Shown: piece by piece, positions 33,435-42,931 of the stretch
How the letters are laid out: every line of letters starts with the position of its first letter
Position numbering within the stretch: position 1 is the first letter of the stretch
Origin: Leucobacter insecticola
GTDB taxonomy: Bacteria > Actinomycetota > Actinomycetes > Actinomycetales > Microbacteriaceae
Reading direction: 5' to 3'
DNA: 64,000 nt
Assembly: GCF_011382965.1 (NCBI RefSeq)
Contig: NZ_CP049934.1
Span: 744,001 to 808,000 of the forward strand
Made by a program: the position numbers and the translations under genes
Notes under the pieces: model-generated
Databases searched by the model: none
Told to the model about the DNA's origin: nothing
The model's input: only the letters and a program-made list of their open reading frames with translations

Positions 33435-35114
33435 CTACTCGCTGCTGCGCGCGGCGCGGGCGCGGCGAGCAACCAGCATCAGCGAACCGCCGAGCAGGAG
33501 GCTCGCGAAGATGCCCGCCAGGAAGGTGGTGGAGGCCGGGTTGCCACCGGTCACCGCCAGCCCGCCGGTGTTCGGTGCGGTATCGGGCCGTGGCGTCGCG
33601 GGGACGACCGGCTTCACCTCCGGCTTCACCTCGGGCTTCTCCTCGGGAGCGACAGGTGGCACGACGGCCGGCGCTTTCCCGACGACGACGTTGTACACGT
33701 GGTCAATCATGTTGCCGTAGACGTCGGTGCGGCGCACGGAAAGCGGGAAGGTGCCCTCGGTCGTCGGCGCGCCAACGAACTTGCCGGTCTCGTCGAGCGT
33801 CAGGCCGGGAACCTCGCCATCGACGATGGTGAAGGGGCCATCCAGGAACCCATCAGTGACGGTGAACTGGAACTGCGGGGTGACGCCCACGGCCAGCACC
33901 GGATCAGCGTTGGTGAAGTCTGCGCGGCTGAGCGGGTAGCTCAGTGATGCAGAGTAGACGGTTCCGTAGAAGTTTCCCGAAACGTTGGCCGTCAGCTCGG
34001 TAGCATCTGCGGGGATGTCTTCCCAGACGGTCAGGCCTTCGGGGGTGGTCGTGGCCGATCCGGTGGCCTGCAGCACGATCCCCTCAGGCATCTTGAAGGA
34101 TGCAGTCGTGGCTTCTGTCGTCCGGTAAGTCGACTCCGTCGCTGAGGCGAAGACAGGGGTGCCCGTCACTCGCTGGTTCATGAAGCCGACCACGGCAATA
34201 TTCGGCCAGGTAGCGATCATCGTGAGGTCGGAGACTCGAGCACCATTGACGTTGAGGGTCCTGAGCCGCGGAAGGCCGGCGATCACGCTCAGGTCCGAAA
34301 CCTCGGTGTCTGGCGCAGAGATTGTCGTGAGCTTCGGCAGCCCCGCGAGCGGGCTAAGGTCGCTGACGGTGGTCTCCTGGAAGTAAATGTTCAGGAGCTC
34401 ATTGAATCCGCTGACCGGTGCGATACTCGACACCTGGGTTCCCGCGAGTTCCAGCTGGAACATCCTCGTCAGACCGCGCACGGGCTCGAGATCCGAAACG
34501 TCGGTCCAGTTGATGCGCAGGTACTCCAAGATCGGCATCGTCGACACTGCATCGATGTCGGTGATGAGGGTGGTGCTGATGTTCAGCTGACGCACCGTCG
34601 CGAGACCGCGCAGCGGTTCGATTGACGTGATCGGGTTCTTGGACAGATCCACAATGGCAAGCTTGCTTGCGTACTCGAGGCCGGTGAGATCGGTGATCCC
34701 CCGGTCGTTTGCGGTGAGAGACTGAAGTTTGCGTAGGGCACCGCGATTAATCACGCTGCCGCCGACTTCCCGGAGTACTGCTGCGCGAAGGTTCGCGTCG
34801 GGCATATCCACCAGTTCGTTGTCGTCTGGGAGCGCAGCGAAAGTCGCTACGCCCTGCGGCGCGCTCTCCGCCGGGATCGGCGCAGCAGCAAAGAGGTCGG
34901 AACCATCGCCAACCTCTGCTCCTCCGACCGGGATGCTCGTGAGCTGCGCGGTGTTGTTCTCCGCCGCAAACGCGGCGTCTACCGGAGATGGCAATGCCGC
35001 TGGAGCGAGCAGCGCAGCTGCGACACCTGCTGCGGCGAGCACGCGCAGACGCGAAGACGCGAAAACGTGTGCGTTCCGAATTTGGGCAGCGCCCTTTGAA
35101 TATCTAACCAACAT
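33435..35114 (-). CDS. leucine-rich repeat surface protein with LAxTG sortase anchor
   Basis: A 559-residue secreted protein. Signal peptide: basic start, VLAAAGVAAALLAPAALPSPVDA. An internalin-like LRR block (about residues 100-310) shows repeats of 22 residues such as LTGLEYASKLAIVDLSKNPI, SIEPLRGLATVRQLNISTTL and DLSPLAGLPKLTTISAPDTE. An Ig/cadherin-like region with VGVTPQFQFTVTDG follows, then a Pro/Glu/Lys wall-spanning stretch (KPEVKPEVKPVVP). LAVTG, a hydrophobic helix and RRARAARSSE form a sortase signal of the class E type. ATG 35114 has GGGGG directly upstream. It is probably involved in protein-protein contact at the cell surface. It is divergent from a LAL regulator, a likely control partner. 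Confidence 0.9.
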   Translation of the reverse strand: MLVRYSKGAAQIRNAHVFASSRLRVLAAAGVAAALLAPAALPSPVDAAFAAENNTAQLTSIPVGGAEVGDGSDLFAAAPIPAESAPQGVATFAALPDDNELVDMPDANLRAAVLREVGGSVINRGALRKLQSLTANDRGITDLTGLEYASKLAIVDLSKNPITSIEPLRGLATVRQLNISTTLITDIDAVSTMPILEYLRINWTDVSDLEPVRGLTRMFQLELAGTQVSSIAPVSGFNELLNIYFQETTVSDLSPLAGLPKLTTISAPDTEVSDLSVIAGLPRLRTLNVNGARVSDLTMIATWPNIAVVGFMNQRVTGTPVFASATESTYRTTEATTASFKMPEGIVLQATGSATTTPEGLTVWEDIPADATELTANVSGNFYGTVYSASLSYPLSRADFTNADPVLAVGVTPQFQFTVTDGFLDGPFTIVDGEVPGLTLDETGKFVGAPTTEGTFPLSVRRTDVYGNMIDHVYNVVVGKAPAVVPPVAPEEKPEVKPEVKPVVPATPRPDTAPNTGGLAVTGGNPASTTFLAGIFASLLLGGSLMLVARRARAARSSE

Positions 35115-35346
35115 TCCCCCACAGGAAAAGCAACAAATGTTGCAGATTTTTCTGATAATTTCTTTGAATACTTGCCAAGACTATGGCCATCGTGGAGCAT
35201 ACTCCTTAACTGGTCCCGCAACAAGTTTGATGAGACACATGAACTCCATTTGTGCTCCATTTGTGCGCGACGTGTGCCGCCAAGAGCGCCGACTTGCTAA
35301 ATATTGCTGCTCCGCGAATAATCTGAAGCAGCGAATCGGAGATGGT

Positions 35347-38022
35347 ATGCGGCCAGGACACAGTGAAGCGGGGCCTCTGCCTTGGGTGAGCCTGCGGGCT
35401 TCCCTGCAGGCGATTGGCAGCGACACCGCGCGTCTCGAACGCGTGATTTCAGCGGCCGAGCCGGAGGCGTCAATCACCGTTTTGCTCGGCGAACTCGGCA
35501 ACGGCAAGGCCTTCCTCGCGGAACAGGCCGCCGGTGCGCTCGCAGAACGCATCGGGATCCCGACCGAAGTCATCATTCTGCCGCAGCCCCCGCGCCCCGC
35601 AAGCGGGGTCGTGTCGGTGTTTGCGGCCGCAGCCCCCACCGTGTTTATGGAGGCAATGGATGATGATCCTGCGCATGAGGATCTGCTCCAGGACCCGGCG
35701 GCTCTCGCCGCGATTCTTCGCGACTCCCTCGAACAAGCTGCAGGCGGCCGCGCGCTTGTGCTTGTTGCGCCGAACATCGATGCCTACCCCGCACGTGACA
35801 TCCAGATTCTTGATGCCCTCGTGCAGCAGCGACGGCTGAGGATCATTGCGACCGCGACGACCCTGAGCGGTGCCGCGGGTCGTATCGGCGGGGGCGCCCG
35901 GGCGCACAGCATTTCGATTGGGCCCATCGACATCGAGGAGGCCGCGACGTATCTGTGCGCCCTACTCGGGGTCGAGCAGATCGAGCAGGAGACGCTTCGA
36001 CGATGGTATGCGGTGTCGGGCGGCAATAGCTACGCCCTCGCAGCGCAGGCACTTGCGAGTGACCAGGCCGGAGCGCTGCGCCGGAGCCGCGGAACAGCCT
36101 GGGTGGCAAGCGGTGACGACGCCGTGCCCGGTGAGTTTGCGACGGTGCTTGCTGGCTCGTGTACCGAAGAGGAGTGGGAGGCACTCGAGCTGATTGCGCA
36201 AGCAGAGCCGATTCTTGAGCCGGCCCTGCTGCGCAGTCTTGACGCGGCCTGCCTGTCGACCCTGTTCGAACGAAACCTGGTGAAGTCGATTCCGCGGCCT
36301 GGCGTCGGTGTCTCGCTGATGACGGGACATTCGCTGCTGGGTGCGTCCCTGCGTGCGCGGATATCTCCGCTGCGGCGTCTGCAGCTCAACGATCAGATCT
36401 TTCAGGTGCTTGATGATGCGCGCGGGACAGATGATCCGCGGCACACGCCAGACTTGCTACTGAGGCTCGTCGTGTTTGGGATCGAGGGCGGGCGAAAGCT
36501 GCCTGCCTCATGGCTCTGGGCTGCGTTCGAGCTTGTGGTGCGTGGCGGCGATCCCCGATTGGTGCTCAGCCTGGCGATGGCGATTGCCGGTCACGCCGAT
36601 GCCGAACCTCAACAGGCCGGTACCGCAGTGCTCCTCGGTAATCGCATCGCCCGCACCATCGGAGATATCGGAAGCCTGCGTGCATCGCTCGATCTCATGC
36701 GCGGACTGCTCGATGAACCGGCACGCGCAGCTGGACTGAGTGACATGCTCCGGGTCGGGCTGCAGCTCGCGATCATTCGGCAGCGTGTATGGGACGACGA
36801 TCCGGTTGAGGAGATTCTCGCGGCGCATGCGGCCCTGGCCGAAGGGCTTCCTGAGGACGAGGCCCTGGCTGAGCAGGTGCGCAGTTCCCTGGTGGTTGTT
36901 CTGGCCTATACCGGGCGGCTGCGGGAAGCCGCAGAAAAGGGTCCCGATCCGGTACCGTCAGGGGACCTCAAGACCGAATGGCTCCGTTCGCCCGCCCGTG
37001 CCGTCGTTTCGCTGATCCTGGAGCAACGGGGAGAGATCTCTGCGGCGATTGCGAGCGCAGAGAATGCGCGCAAGCTGAGCCAGCTCGGATCCCGCGCGAG
37101 ACCGGAAAACGTCGATTTTCAGGGATTCTGCTGGCTGCTTGGCTACTGGGTGGGTGGCAGTGCCGAAGCCGCCCGGCAGGTGTTGAGCGAACTGGAGCAG
37201 GGGGCGTCCGCGACAACGCACGCCGAGACCTACTACTCGGGCCTGGTGGAGGCGGGGGCTGTGCTCCTGGCGGTGCAGGAAGGGCGGTGGCGCGATGCTG
37301 CCCAGAGCGCCGAGCGGCTGCTGGATCGTTTGAGCCGCCATGACAGCTACGGAATTGCGCCGCTGATCCAGGCCGCCCTCGCGCTCGCGCTTGCGGTGCT
37401 CGGAGAGCGAGATGCTGCAGTCTTGGCGATTCGTGCGGCGGAGCTGCCGAAGCGTGGGATCGGGCAGGCGCTTGCCGGACATCGGAGGCTGTTGACGCTG
37501 CGGGCTCGGCAGTGGCTCCGTGAAGGCGATGTGCTTTCTGAGGCCGAACGGCTCGCGGAGTGGGCGGGCTCTGAAGGGCTCGCGTTGATCGAGCTGCAGG
37601 CGGTTCACGCGATCGCGTTCGAGACCCGTGCGGCGCCGCCAGAGTTGGTCGCCCGCGCGCGGCAGCTCGCTGATGCTGTTGACCCACCGCTCGGATTGGC
37701 GCTCTTCTCGCACATCGATCGGATCGCAGTGGGCGTGGCCGTGGGTGAGGGTCCCAAAGAGAGCGAAGATCCCGAAGTTCGACTGCTCGCTGAACTGGGC
37801 GTTTGGTTGCCGCTTCCTCCCGCTCCCGGACTGACCTCACGGGAGCGCGAGGTTGTGCTGCTCGCGGCACTCGGGCACAGCAGCAAGTTCATCGCGGAGC
37901 GGCTGCACATTTCAGTGCGTACCGTCGAAACTCATCTCTCCAACGCGTTTGGCAAACTCTCGCTCGATAATCGCGATGATCTGCGGCGTTGGGCGGGCCG
38001 GGAGCGCATGCGAACGCTGTGA
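35347..38022 (+). CDS. large LuxR-type (LAL/MalT-like) transcriptional regulator
   Basis: This 891-residue cytoplasmic regulator has an N-terminal STAND-type ATPase with a degenerate P-loop (LLGELGNGKAFLAEQAAG, about residues 45-62) and an ALVLVAPNIDAYP Walker B-like strand. A long helical TPR-like middle follows (about 330-800), and then a C-terminal LuxR helix-turn-helix (LTSREREVVLLAALGHSSKFIAERLHISVRTVETHLSNAFGKL). ATG 35347 with GGAG 8 bases upstream is chosen; the frame is open much further back (to 34729) but that part is antisense to the LRR gene. It is divergent from that gene, with a 232-base AT-richer spacer that must hold both promoters. Ligand unknown. Confidence 0.88.
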   Translation: MRPGHSEAGPLPWVSLRASLQAIGSDTARLERVISAAEPEASITVLLGELGNGKAFLAEQAAGALAERIGIPTEVIILPQPPRPASGVVSVFAAAAPTVFMEAMDDDPAHEDLLQDPAALAAILRDSLEQAAGGRALVLVAPNIDAYPARDIQILDALVQQRRLRIIATATTLSGAAGRIGGGARAHSISIGPIDIEEAATYLCALLGVEQIEQETLRRWYAVSGGNSYALAAQALASDQAGALRRSRGTAWVASGDDAVPGEFATVLAGSCTEEEWEALELIAQAEPILEPALLRSLDAACLSTLFERNLVKSIPRPGVGVSLMTGHSLLGASLRARISPLRRLQLNDQIFQVLDDARGTDDPRHTPDLLLRLVVFGIEGGRKLPASWLWAAFELVVRGGDPRLVLSLAMAIAGHADAEPQQAGTAVLLGNRIARTIGDIGSLRASLDLMRGLLDEPARAAGLSDMLRVGLQLAIIRQRVWDDDPVEEILAAHAALAEGLPEDEALAEQVRSSLVVVLAYTGRLREAAEKGPDPVPSGDLKTEWLRSPARAVVSLILEQRGEISAAIASAENARKLSQLGSRARPENVDFQGFCWLLGYWVGGSAEAARQVLSELEQGASATTHAETYYSGLVEAGAVLLAVQEGRWRDAAQSAERLLDRLSRHDSYGIAPLIQAALALALAVLGERDAAVLAIRAAELPKRGIGQALAGHRRLLTLRARQWLREGDVLSEAERLAEWAGSEGLALIELQAVHAIAFETRAAPPELVARARQLADAVDPPLGLALFSHIDRIAVGVAVGEGPKESEDPEVRLLAELGVWLPLPPAPGLTSREREVVLLAALGHSSKFIAERLHISVRTVETHLSNAFGKLSLDNRDDLRRWAGRERMRTL

Positions 38023-38084
38023 AAGAAACTTCGATTTCCGCGCGCCGTATGATCAAGCTAGGATGTATCACGTTGTTCTCTCTT

Positions 38085-38174
38085 GGAGACGTGCCAGAGC
38101 GGCCGAATGGACTTCACTGCTAATGAAGGGTCGGGGTTAACTCGACCGGGGGTTCAAATCCCCCGTCTCCGCCA
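38085..38174 (+). tRNA. tRNA-Ser (GCT)
   Basis: A class II tRNA with acceptor GGAGACG pairing with CGTCTCC (38164-38170), anticodon arm TTCACTGCTAATGAA with anticodon GCT, a long variable arm (GGTCGGGGTTAACTCGACC) and T arm GGGGGTTCAAATCCCCC. An encoded CCA follows at 38172-38174. Confidence 0.96.
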
Positions 38175-38186
38175 CTAGAACAACAC

Positions 38187-38221
38187 AAAACCCCGAATCT
38201 CTGCGGAAGTTCGGGGGTTTT
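38187..38221 (+). terminator. intrinsic terminator after tRNA-Ser
   Basis: AAAACCCCGAA pairs with TTCGGGGGTTTT around a 12-base loop, ending in a T run. This is the most classical rho-independent terminator in the window. Confidence 0.85.
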
Positions 38222-38294
38222 GCTTTGCCAGGGGTGTCTGATCGCCCGTAGGCGGAAGCTCCCAAGGATCACCTGAAGTGAGAGGAGTAATTGG

Positions 38295-38449
38295 GTGGCG
38301 GTTCCGACGCGTTTAGCACGTCATGCCGGAACCGCCACGCCATTGGAGGCATTGACCCGGGGAAAGGCGCCGCCTCCTGCGGGGGCGAACGCCGGGTGTC
38401 GAGAAATTTGGGGAGACCGACACTCCGGGTTGGACGTCAGGAAACTGAC
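38295..38449. ncRNA. candidate structured RNA in a gene-free stretch
   Basis: The 465 bases 38222-38686 contain no convincing gene. Within them are four successive hairpins: a 12-bp perfect stem (38295-38306 with 38327-38338), a GC-rich stem (about 38366-38393), GTGTCG/CGACAC (38396-38401 with 38418-38423) and GTCAG-GAAA-CTGAC with a GNRA tetraloop (38436-38449). An outer pairing of GGCGGTT with AACCGCC (38451-38457) is also possible. I cannot match it to tmRNA, RNase P, SRP or 6S motifs. The remaining part to 38686 is AT-richer and featureless. Confidence 0.35.
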
Positions 38450-38686
38450 TAACCGCCCTTCGCAATCACTACTCTCGCATCGTAAGCGCTGGTGTGGGTG
38501 AGGAAGTCGATGGTTTAGGTGGAAATTGACGATCTTGCAGTGGAGAATCGCTCAAATTCCGTGCAAAAATGAGACTTTCTGAGGTGGATCCCTCAAAGTG
38601 TGTATCACGGAAAGCAGTGAGGGCTGTCTCTTTCATCCCAGATAACACATCCTATGCCATGTAATGTTTTTGTTCGATTTGTTGCT

Positions 38687-39562
38687 TCATTTCCGTCTGA
38701 GGCCCGGGATCAGCGCCGGCGTTCGTGCCCGATACGCCTGGTAATCGGGGTCGTCGCCCCACTTCTTCGCGGCCTTGTGCTCGAGTGTCGGAATGCCGCT
38801 GACGCGGGTCAGCAGCAGGATCACAAAGACTGGTGAGAGCAGCGCGACCCACTGCCAGCCCTGCAGGACAGGCACCGCGATGATGAGCACCCCGATCCAG
38901 AGGAGGATCTCGCCCAGATAGTTAGGGTGCCGCACGATCGACCACAACCCACTCGTGATAAAGCGATCCGCATTTGCGGGGTCGGCCTTGAAGCGACTCT
39001 TCTGCAGGTCTGCTGTCACCTCAGTGACGAAGCCGAGGATCCAGATTGCGATCCCGAGCCAGGTTGTCCAGCCTAGCGGGGCAGAGTGCTCCGAGGTGAT
39101 GGTGATCCAGGCTGCCGCCGCGGTGAGGCTCACCCAAAGACCCTGCACGGTCCAGATCGACAGGAAACGAAGCTTCGAGGTCTTGATCTCATCGAATCGA
39201 TCGTCGGTGCCGGATCGTCGATTGCGTAGGAACAGGAAGGTGCCCAGGCGTGCCGCCCACACCACGATGAGTGCCGTCAGAATGATGCTTCGCGGATCGA
39301 GTCGTGGTGATAGCGCCAGCATCAGCAGCGTGACTGAGATGTAGGTGGCGGCGCCAGTGGCGTCGAACACACGATCCGATTGGGCGATCGCGGAGGGGAT
39401 ATAGACGAGCCACTGCACGGCGAACGCGATGATGATCGCGAGCGCGAAGCCCGGGATCTCGCCGACGCGCCACCCATCGACGCTGCCCGCAAGTGCGAGC
39501 AGGGTGCTCAGAATGATGGTGGCGGCGATCAGGATGATTGAGCGAGAGGGGGGCTGTGGCAT
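38687..39562 (-). CDS. DUF1295 membrane protein (steroid reductase / isoprenylcysteine methyltransferase-like)
   Basis: This 291-residue polytopic membrane protein has about seven hydrophobic segments. The diagnostic region is near the C-terminus: SRFKADPANADRFITSGLWSIVRHPNYLGEILLWIGV, where RHPNYLGE is the family signature of DUF1295/ICMT proteins that bind a nucleotide cofactor. It ends KAAKKWGDDPDYQAYRARTPALIPG. These proteins reduce or methylate lipidic substrates; the exact reaction is unknown. ATG 39562 follows a GAGGAAT-like site. Confidence 0.9.
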   Translation of the reverse strand: MPQPPSRSIILIAATIILSTLLALAGSVDGWRVGEIPGFALAIIIAFAVQWLVYIPSAIAQSDRVFDATGAATYISVTLLMLALSPRLDPRSIILTALIVVWAARLGTFLFLRNRRSGTDDRFDEIKTSKLRFLSIWTVQGLWVSLTAAAAWITITSEHSAPLGWTTWLGIAIWILGFVTEVTADLQKSRFKADPANADRFITSGLWSIVRHPNYLGEILLWIGVLIIAVPVLQGWQWVALLSPVFVILLLTRVSGIPTLEHKAAKKWGDDPDYQAYRARTPALIPGLRRK

Positions 39563-39613
39563 GAGGATTCCTCGGGTTGAAAGTGGGTTCCGGGAGGGAT
39601 AAGTGCGCGAAGC

Positions 39614-41479
39614 TCAGGAATATAGCTCGGAGATGATGGGGGCGGCTTCTTGGAGCAACGCCTGACGCTTGAGCTTCATCGTGGGGGTGATAAATTCGGG
39701 TGCGCGATCCTCGCCGATCACGACGGCTCGCCAGGCTTGCACGCGCTCCGAGGGAGAGGCAGCAGCGTTTGCCGTTTCGATTGCCCCGGATATTTCCGAG
39801 GTGAGTCGGCCATCTACGCAGGGGCGAACGCCCTTGGTGTCGAGCGCGTGGGGGAGGGCATCCCCGCGTTCACGGAACCACTCGCGCGTAGCTTCCACAT
39901 CCACCACCACGAGCGCGGTGAGGTAAGGCCGATCCGTGCCCACGAGCGCGGCGTGCGCAACGAGGGGATGGATCTCCACCGCAGATTCCCAGCGCTCGGG
40001 AGAGATGGTGCGCCCGGTTGAGGTGACGATCACGTGTTTCAGGCGACCGGTGAGGGTGAGCGCGCCGGCTGAGTTCAGATAGCCCAGGTCACCCGTGCGG
40101 AAATAGCCGTCAACGAAGGCGTCGGCGTCGTGTGCGCTGTTGCGGTATCCCGCGAATACCCCGACGCCGTGCGCGAGCACCTCCCCGTTCTCGGCGATTC
40201 GCACGGCGTTGCCCGGGATCGGTGTGCCGACGGAACCTGCAACGAGTTGCCCAGGGCGGCCACCGGTGAGCGGCGCCGTGGTTTCGGTGAGGCCGTAGCC
40301 CTCGATCACGGGCACACCAATGCCGCGAAAGAACCTCGGGAGCTCAGGGCGAAGTGTCGCCGCACCCGAGAGGAGGTAGTTGATGCGGGATCCCATCACT
40401 GAGCGCAGGCGCCCAAAGAAGACCCGCTCGAAGAGGGCATGCTTCATTCGCAGTCCGAGCGGCGCGGTCAAAGAGGGATCCTGATCCCGATCCTCAAGAT
40501 ATTGCCCCCACGCTACGGCGGTGCGGTGAGCTGCGCGCCACAGTGGCAGCACGTGTTTCTCGCGTGCGGAAGCTTCGGCGGCCGCCTCGATCTTCTCCAG
40601 TACCCGTGGCACGACGACCAAGAACGTCGGCTTCAGGATCGCGAGTGCCTGCACTACTTCCTTCGGATCCGAAAGGTGAGCAACTCGCATGCCATTCGCG
40701 ATGCAGATCAGCTGCAGGGCCCTCCCGAGCACGTGGGTGAGTGGAAGGAACAGGACCGTATTGCCTGATTCCTGAACAACTTCAGAGTAGGCGGCAGCCG
40801 TGTTGAGCACCTGGCCGACAAGGTTGCGGTGGGTGATGAGCGCGCCCTTGGGATCTCCCGTCGTTCCCGAGGTGTAGACGATTGTGGCGACGTCACCAAG
40901 TTCCGCGGCGAGGCGGCGCGACTCCAATTCTGCGTCTGTCACTCCCGCACCAAGTTCCGTCAGCGCATCAAGCGAGCGAGTCTCGGGATCAAGGATCCAC
41001 ACCGCCTCTGTGGTGAGTGGTGCGCCGTATCCTTCCGCCGCTTCAACGATGCGGTCGCGCAGTTCAGCCGTGCCCGTGAAGGCGACGCTCGGCTCGGCGT
41101 CGGCGATGATTGCGCCAAGCTGCGCGTCCGAGGCCGTGTCGTACACCGGCACGACGACTGCTCCCGCGAAGAGCGCAGCGTGATCGACAACCGCCCACAG
41201 GTACTGGGTGGGCGCCATGATGATGACGGTGTCTCCGGCCTGCACCCCTGAAGCGATGAGACCCTTCGCGAGGTTTGAGACCTGTTCGGCAAACTCGCGC
41301 GTGCTGATCCCGGTCCACGGGGCGTCGAGAGGGGATCCGGGGGACCGCAGCTCGAACGCGATGTGCTCAGGTGCATCGCGGAGGCGCCGCATCAAGAGCT
41401 CGGTGACGTTCTGCACCTGTTCGATGTCGACCGATTGCGGGGTCGACGTGAGCTGAATCTCGGATACGGGGTGGCGCAT
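39614..41479 (-). CDS. long-chain acyl-CoA synthetase (AMP-forming)
   Basis: A 621-residue ANL-superfamily enzyme that activates fatty acids with ATP and CoA. Motif A3 is VYTSGTTGDPKGALITHRNL, A5 VIEGYGLTETTAP, A7 YFRTGDLGYLN and the hinge TGRLKHVIVTSTGRTISPE. The C-terminal Lys-containing loop ends TPTMKLKRQALLQEA. Length and motif spacing fit FadD15-type enzymes of actinomycetes. It probably supplies acyl-CoA for lipid synthesis or beta-oxidation. It is transcribed in the same direction as the glutamate decarboxylase gene upstream, with a 75-base AT-rich gap that suggests its own promoter. Confidence 0.92.
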   Translation of the reverse strand: MRHPVSEIQLTSTPQSVDIEQVQNVTELLMRRLRDAPEHIAFELRSPGSPLDAPWTGISTREFAEQVSNLAKGLIASGVQAGDTVIIMAPTQYLWAVVDHAALFAGAVVVPVYDTASDAQLGAIIADAEPSVAFTGTAELRDRIVEAAEGYGAPLTTEAVWILDPETRSLDALTELGAGVTDAELESRRLAAELGDVATIVYTSGTTGDPKGALITHRNLVGQVLNTAAAYSEVVQESGNTVLFLPLTHVLGRALQLICIANGMRVAHLSDPKEVVQALAILKPTFLVVVPRVLEKIEAAAEASAREKHVLPLWRAAHRTAVAWGQYLEDRDQDPSLTAPLGLRMKHALFERVFFGRLRSVMGSRINYLLSGAATLRPELPRFFRGIGVPVIEGYGLTETTAPLTGGRPGQLVAGSVGTPIPGNAVRIAENGEVLAHGVGVFAGYRNSAHDADAFVDGYFRTGDLGYLNSAGALTLTGRLKHVIVTSTGRTISPERWESAVEIHPLVAHAALVGTDRPYLTALVVVDVEATREWFRERGDALPHALDTKGVRPCVDGRLTSEISGAIETANAAASPSERVQAWRAVVIGEDRAPEFITPTMKLKRQALLQEAAPIISELYS

Positions 41480-41554
41480 ATCGCTGAGAATAGCGGAATA
41501 TAACTAGATAAGCTAGACAGTTGACCGCAGCTCAACAAGTGTTGCCGGACGAGA

Positions 41555-42919
41555 TTAGTGGTGGAAACCGGGGTGGTCGGGGGCCGTCGGCATGGGGGCG
41601 TCGAGGGCCTTAAGGTAGGCTACCTCGGCTTTGAAGTCCGCGAAAAACTTCTCGGCCATGTCGAGCGACAGATCCCGGCGCACCACGATGCGCTGCACCG
41701 TCAGGTCCTGTAGGTCCGCCGGCATTGGGTAGGCGGGCACGATCCAACCCCGCGTGCGCAGCCGATCCGCGAGGTGATACAGATCCCACTTGTCGGTGTA
41801 GTTCGGGATCATCGACCACGCGAACACCGGAATATCGGTGCCGTCGTTCCACAGTTGGAACGGCCCCAGCTTGCTGATCTGCTGCGCCAGGAACACGGCA
41901 ACATCTTGTGCACCCTGCTGCATTTCGGTGTAGCCAGCGAAACCCAGGCGCAGGAACATGTAGTACTGCAGCAGCACCTGGGAGCCTGGCCGCGAAAAGT
42001 TCAGCGCAAAGGTCGGCATGTCCCCGCCCAGGTAGCTCACCCGAAAGACGAGATCCTCCGGGAGCCACTTCTCCTCCCGCCACACTACCCAGCCGACGCC
42101 GGGGTAGACGCCACCGTATTTGTGGCCGGAGGTCGAGATTGAGTGCACGCGCTCGAGGCGGAAATCCCACTCAAGATCCGGCTGCAGGAACGGGGCGATC
42201 ATAGCTCCCGATGCCCCGTCGACGTGGATCGGGATATCGAGCCCGGTCTTCTGCTGGATCTCGTCGAGCTTCGCCGCGATCTCGCGCACCGGCTCGTACA
42301 TGCCCGTGTAAGTGACGCCCATGATCGCGACGACACCGATGGTGTTTTCGTCGACGTAGTTCTCGAGGTCGTGGCCGTCGAGCACCTTGTGGTCCTCGCT
42401 GATCGGCACGAGCCGCATCTCAACGTCCCAGTAGTTGCAGAACTTCTCCCAGCACACTTGCACGGCGCTCGACATCACGAGGTTCGGCTTCGAGGTGTCC
42501 TTGCCCTCGGCGCGGCGCCGGTGCTGCCAGAGGCGCTTGAAGGCGAGACCTCCCAGCATGCACGCCTCGCTGGATCCGGTGGTTGAGGTGCCGATCGCGG
42601 CGTCGATATTGGGTGCGCTCCACAGGTTCGCAAGGATCTTCCAGCAGTGTTCCTCGACCGCTGCCGTCGAGGGGTACTCGTCTTTGTCGATCATGTTCTT
42701 GTCGAAGGTCTCGGCGTAGAGGCGGTCGGCGTCATTGTCCATCCACGTGCTGACAAACGTTGCGAGATTCAGCCTGGCGTTGCCGTCGAGCAGCGCTGCA
42801 TCGTGGACCAGCTGATAGGCGGTTTCTGGGAGGAGGGGCTCGGCGCCCAAGCGGTTGCGATCGGCGGCGGTGTGCCGGGTATTGCGGTCAAACACCGGGG
42901 TAAATTCGCTGTTTGTCAT
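41555..42919 (-). CDS. gadB: glutamate decarboxylase
   Basis: Pyridoxal-phosphate enzyme that converts glutamate to GABA, consuming a proton (acid resistance). The 454-residue protein has IGTSTTGSSEACMLGGLAFK, the PLP-contacting HVDGASGAMIAPFLQPDLEWDF and the Schiff-base Lys in SISTSGHKYGGVYPGVGW. The C-terminal histidine pair (DHPGFHH) matches the autoinhibitory tail of bacterial GadB, which opens at low pH. The ATG at 42919 is preceded by AAGGGAAG. A small membrane protein and a larger one are encoded upstream; no GABA antiporter is seen in the window. Confidence 0.93.
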   Translation of the reverse strand: MTNSEFTPVFDRNTRHTAADRNRLGAEPLLPETAYQLVHDAALLDGNARLNLATFVSTWMDNDADRLYAETFDKNMIDKDEYPSTAAVEEHCWKILANLWSAPNIDAAIGTSTTGSSEACMLGGLAFKRLWQHRRRAEGKDTSKPNLVMSSAVQVCWEKFCNYWDVEMRLVPISEDHKVLDGHDLENYVDENTIGVVAIMGVTYTGMYEPVREIAAKLDEIQQKTGLDIPIHVDGASGAMIAPFLQPDLEWDFRLERVHSISTSGHKYGGVYPGVGWVVWREEKWLPEDLVFRVSYLGGDMPTFALNFSRPGSQVLLQYYMFLRLGFAGYTEMQQGAQDVAVFLAQQISKLGPFQLWNDGTDIPVFAWSMIPNYTDKWDLYHLADRLRTRGWIVPAYPMPADLQDLTVQRIVVRRDLSLDMAEKFFADFKAEVAYLKALDAPMPTAPDHPGFHH

Positions 42920-42931
42920 CTTCGCTTCCCT

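Noticed and set aside
34729..35346. 206-codon N-terminal extension of the LAL regulator
   Set aside because: It is antisense to the LRR gene, low in complexity, and the ATG at 35347 has a good ribosome binding site; the shorter form has the normal start of the ATPase domain.
38295..38501. 68-codon ORF after tRNA-Ser
   Set aside because: No ribosome binding site, no conserved features, and it overlaps the hairpin-rich stretch better explained as structured RNA or spacer.
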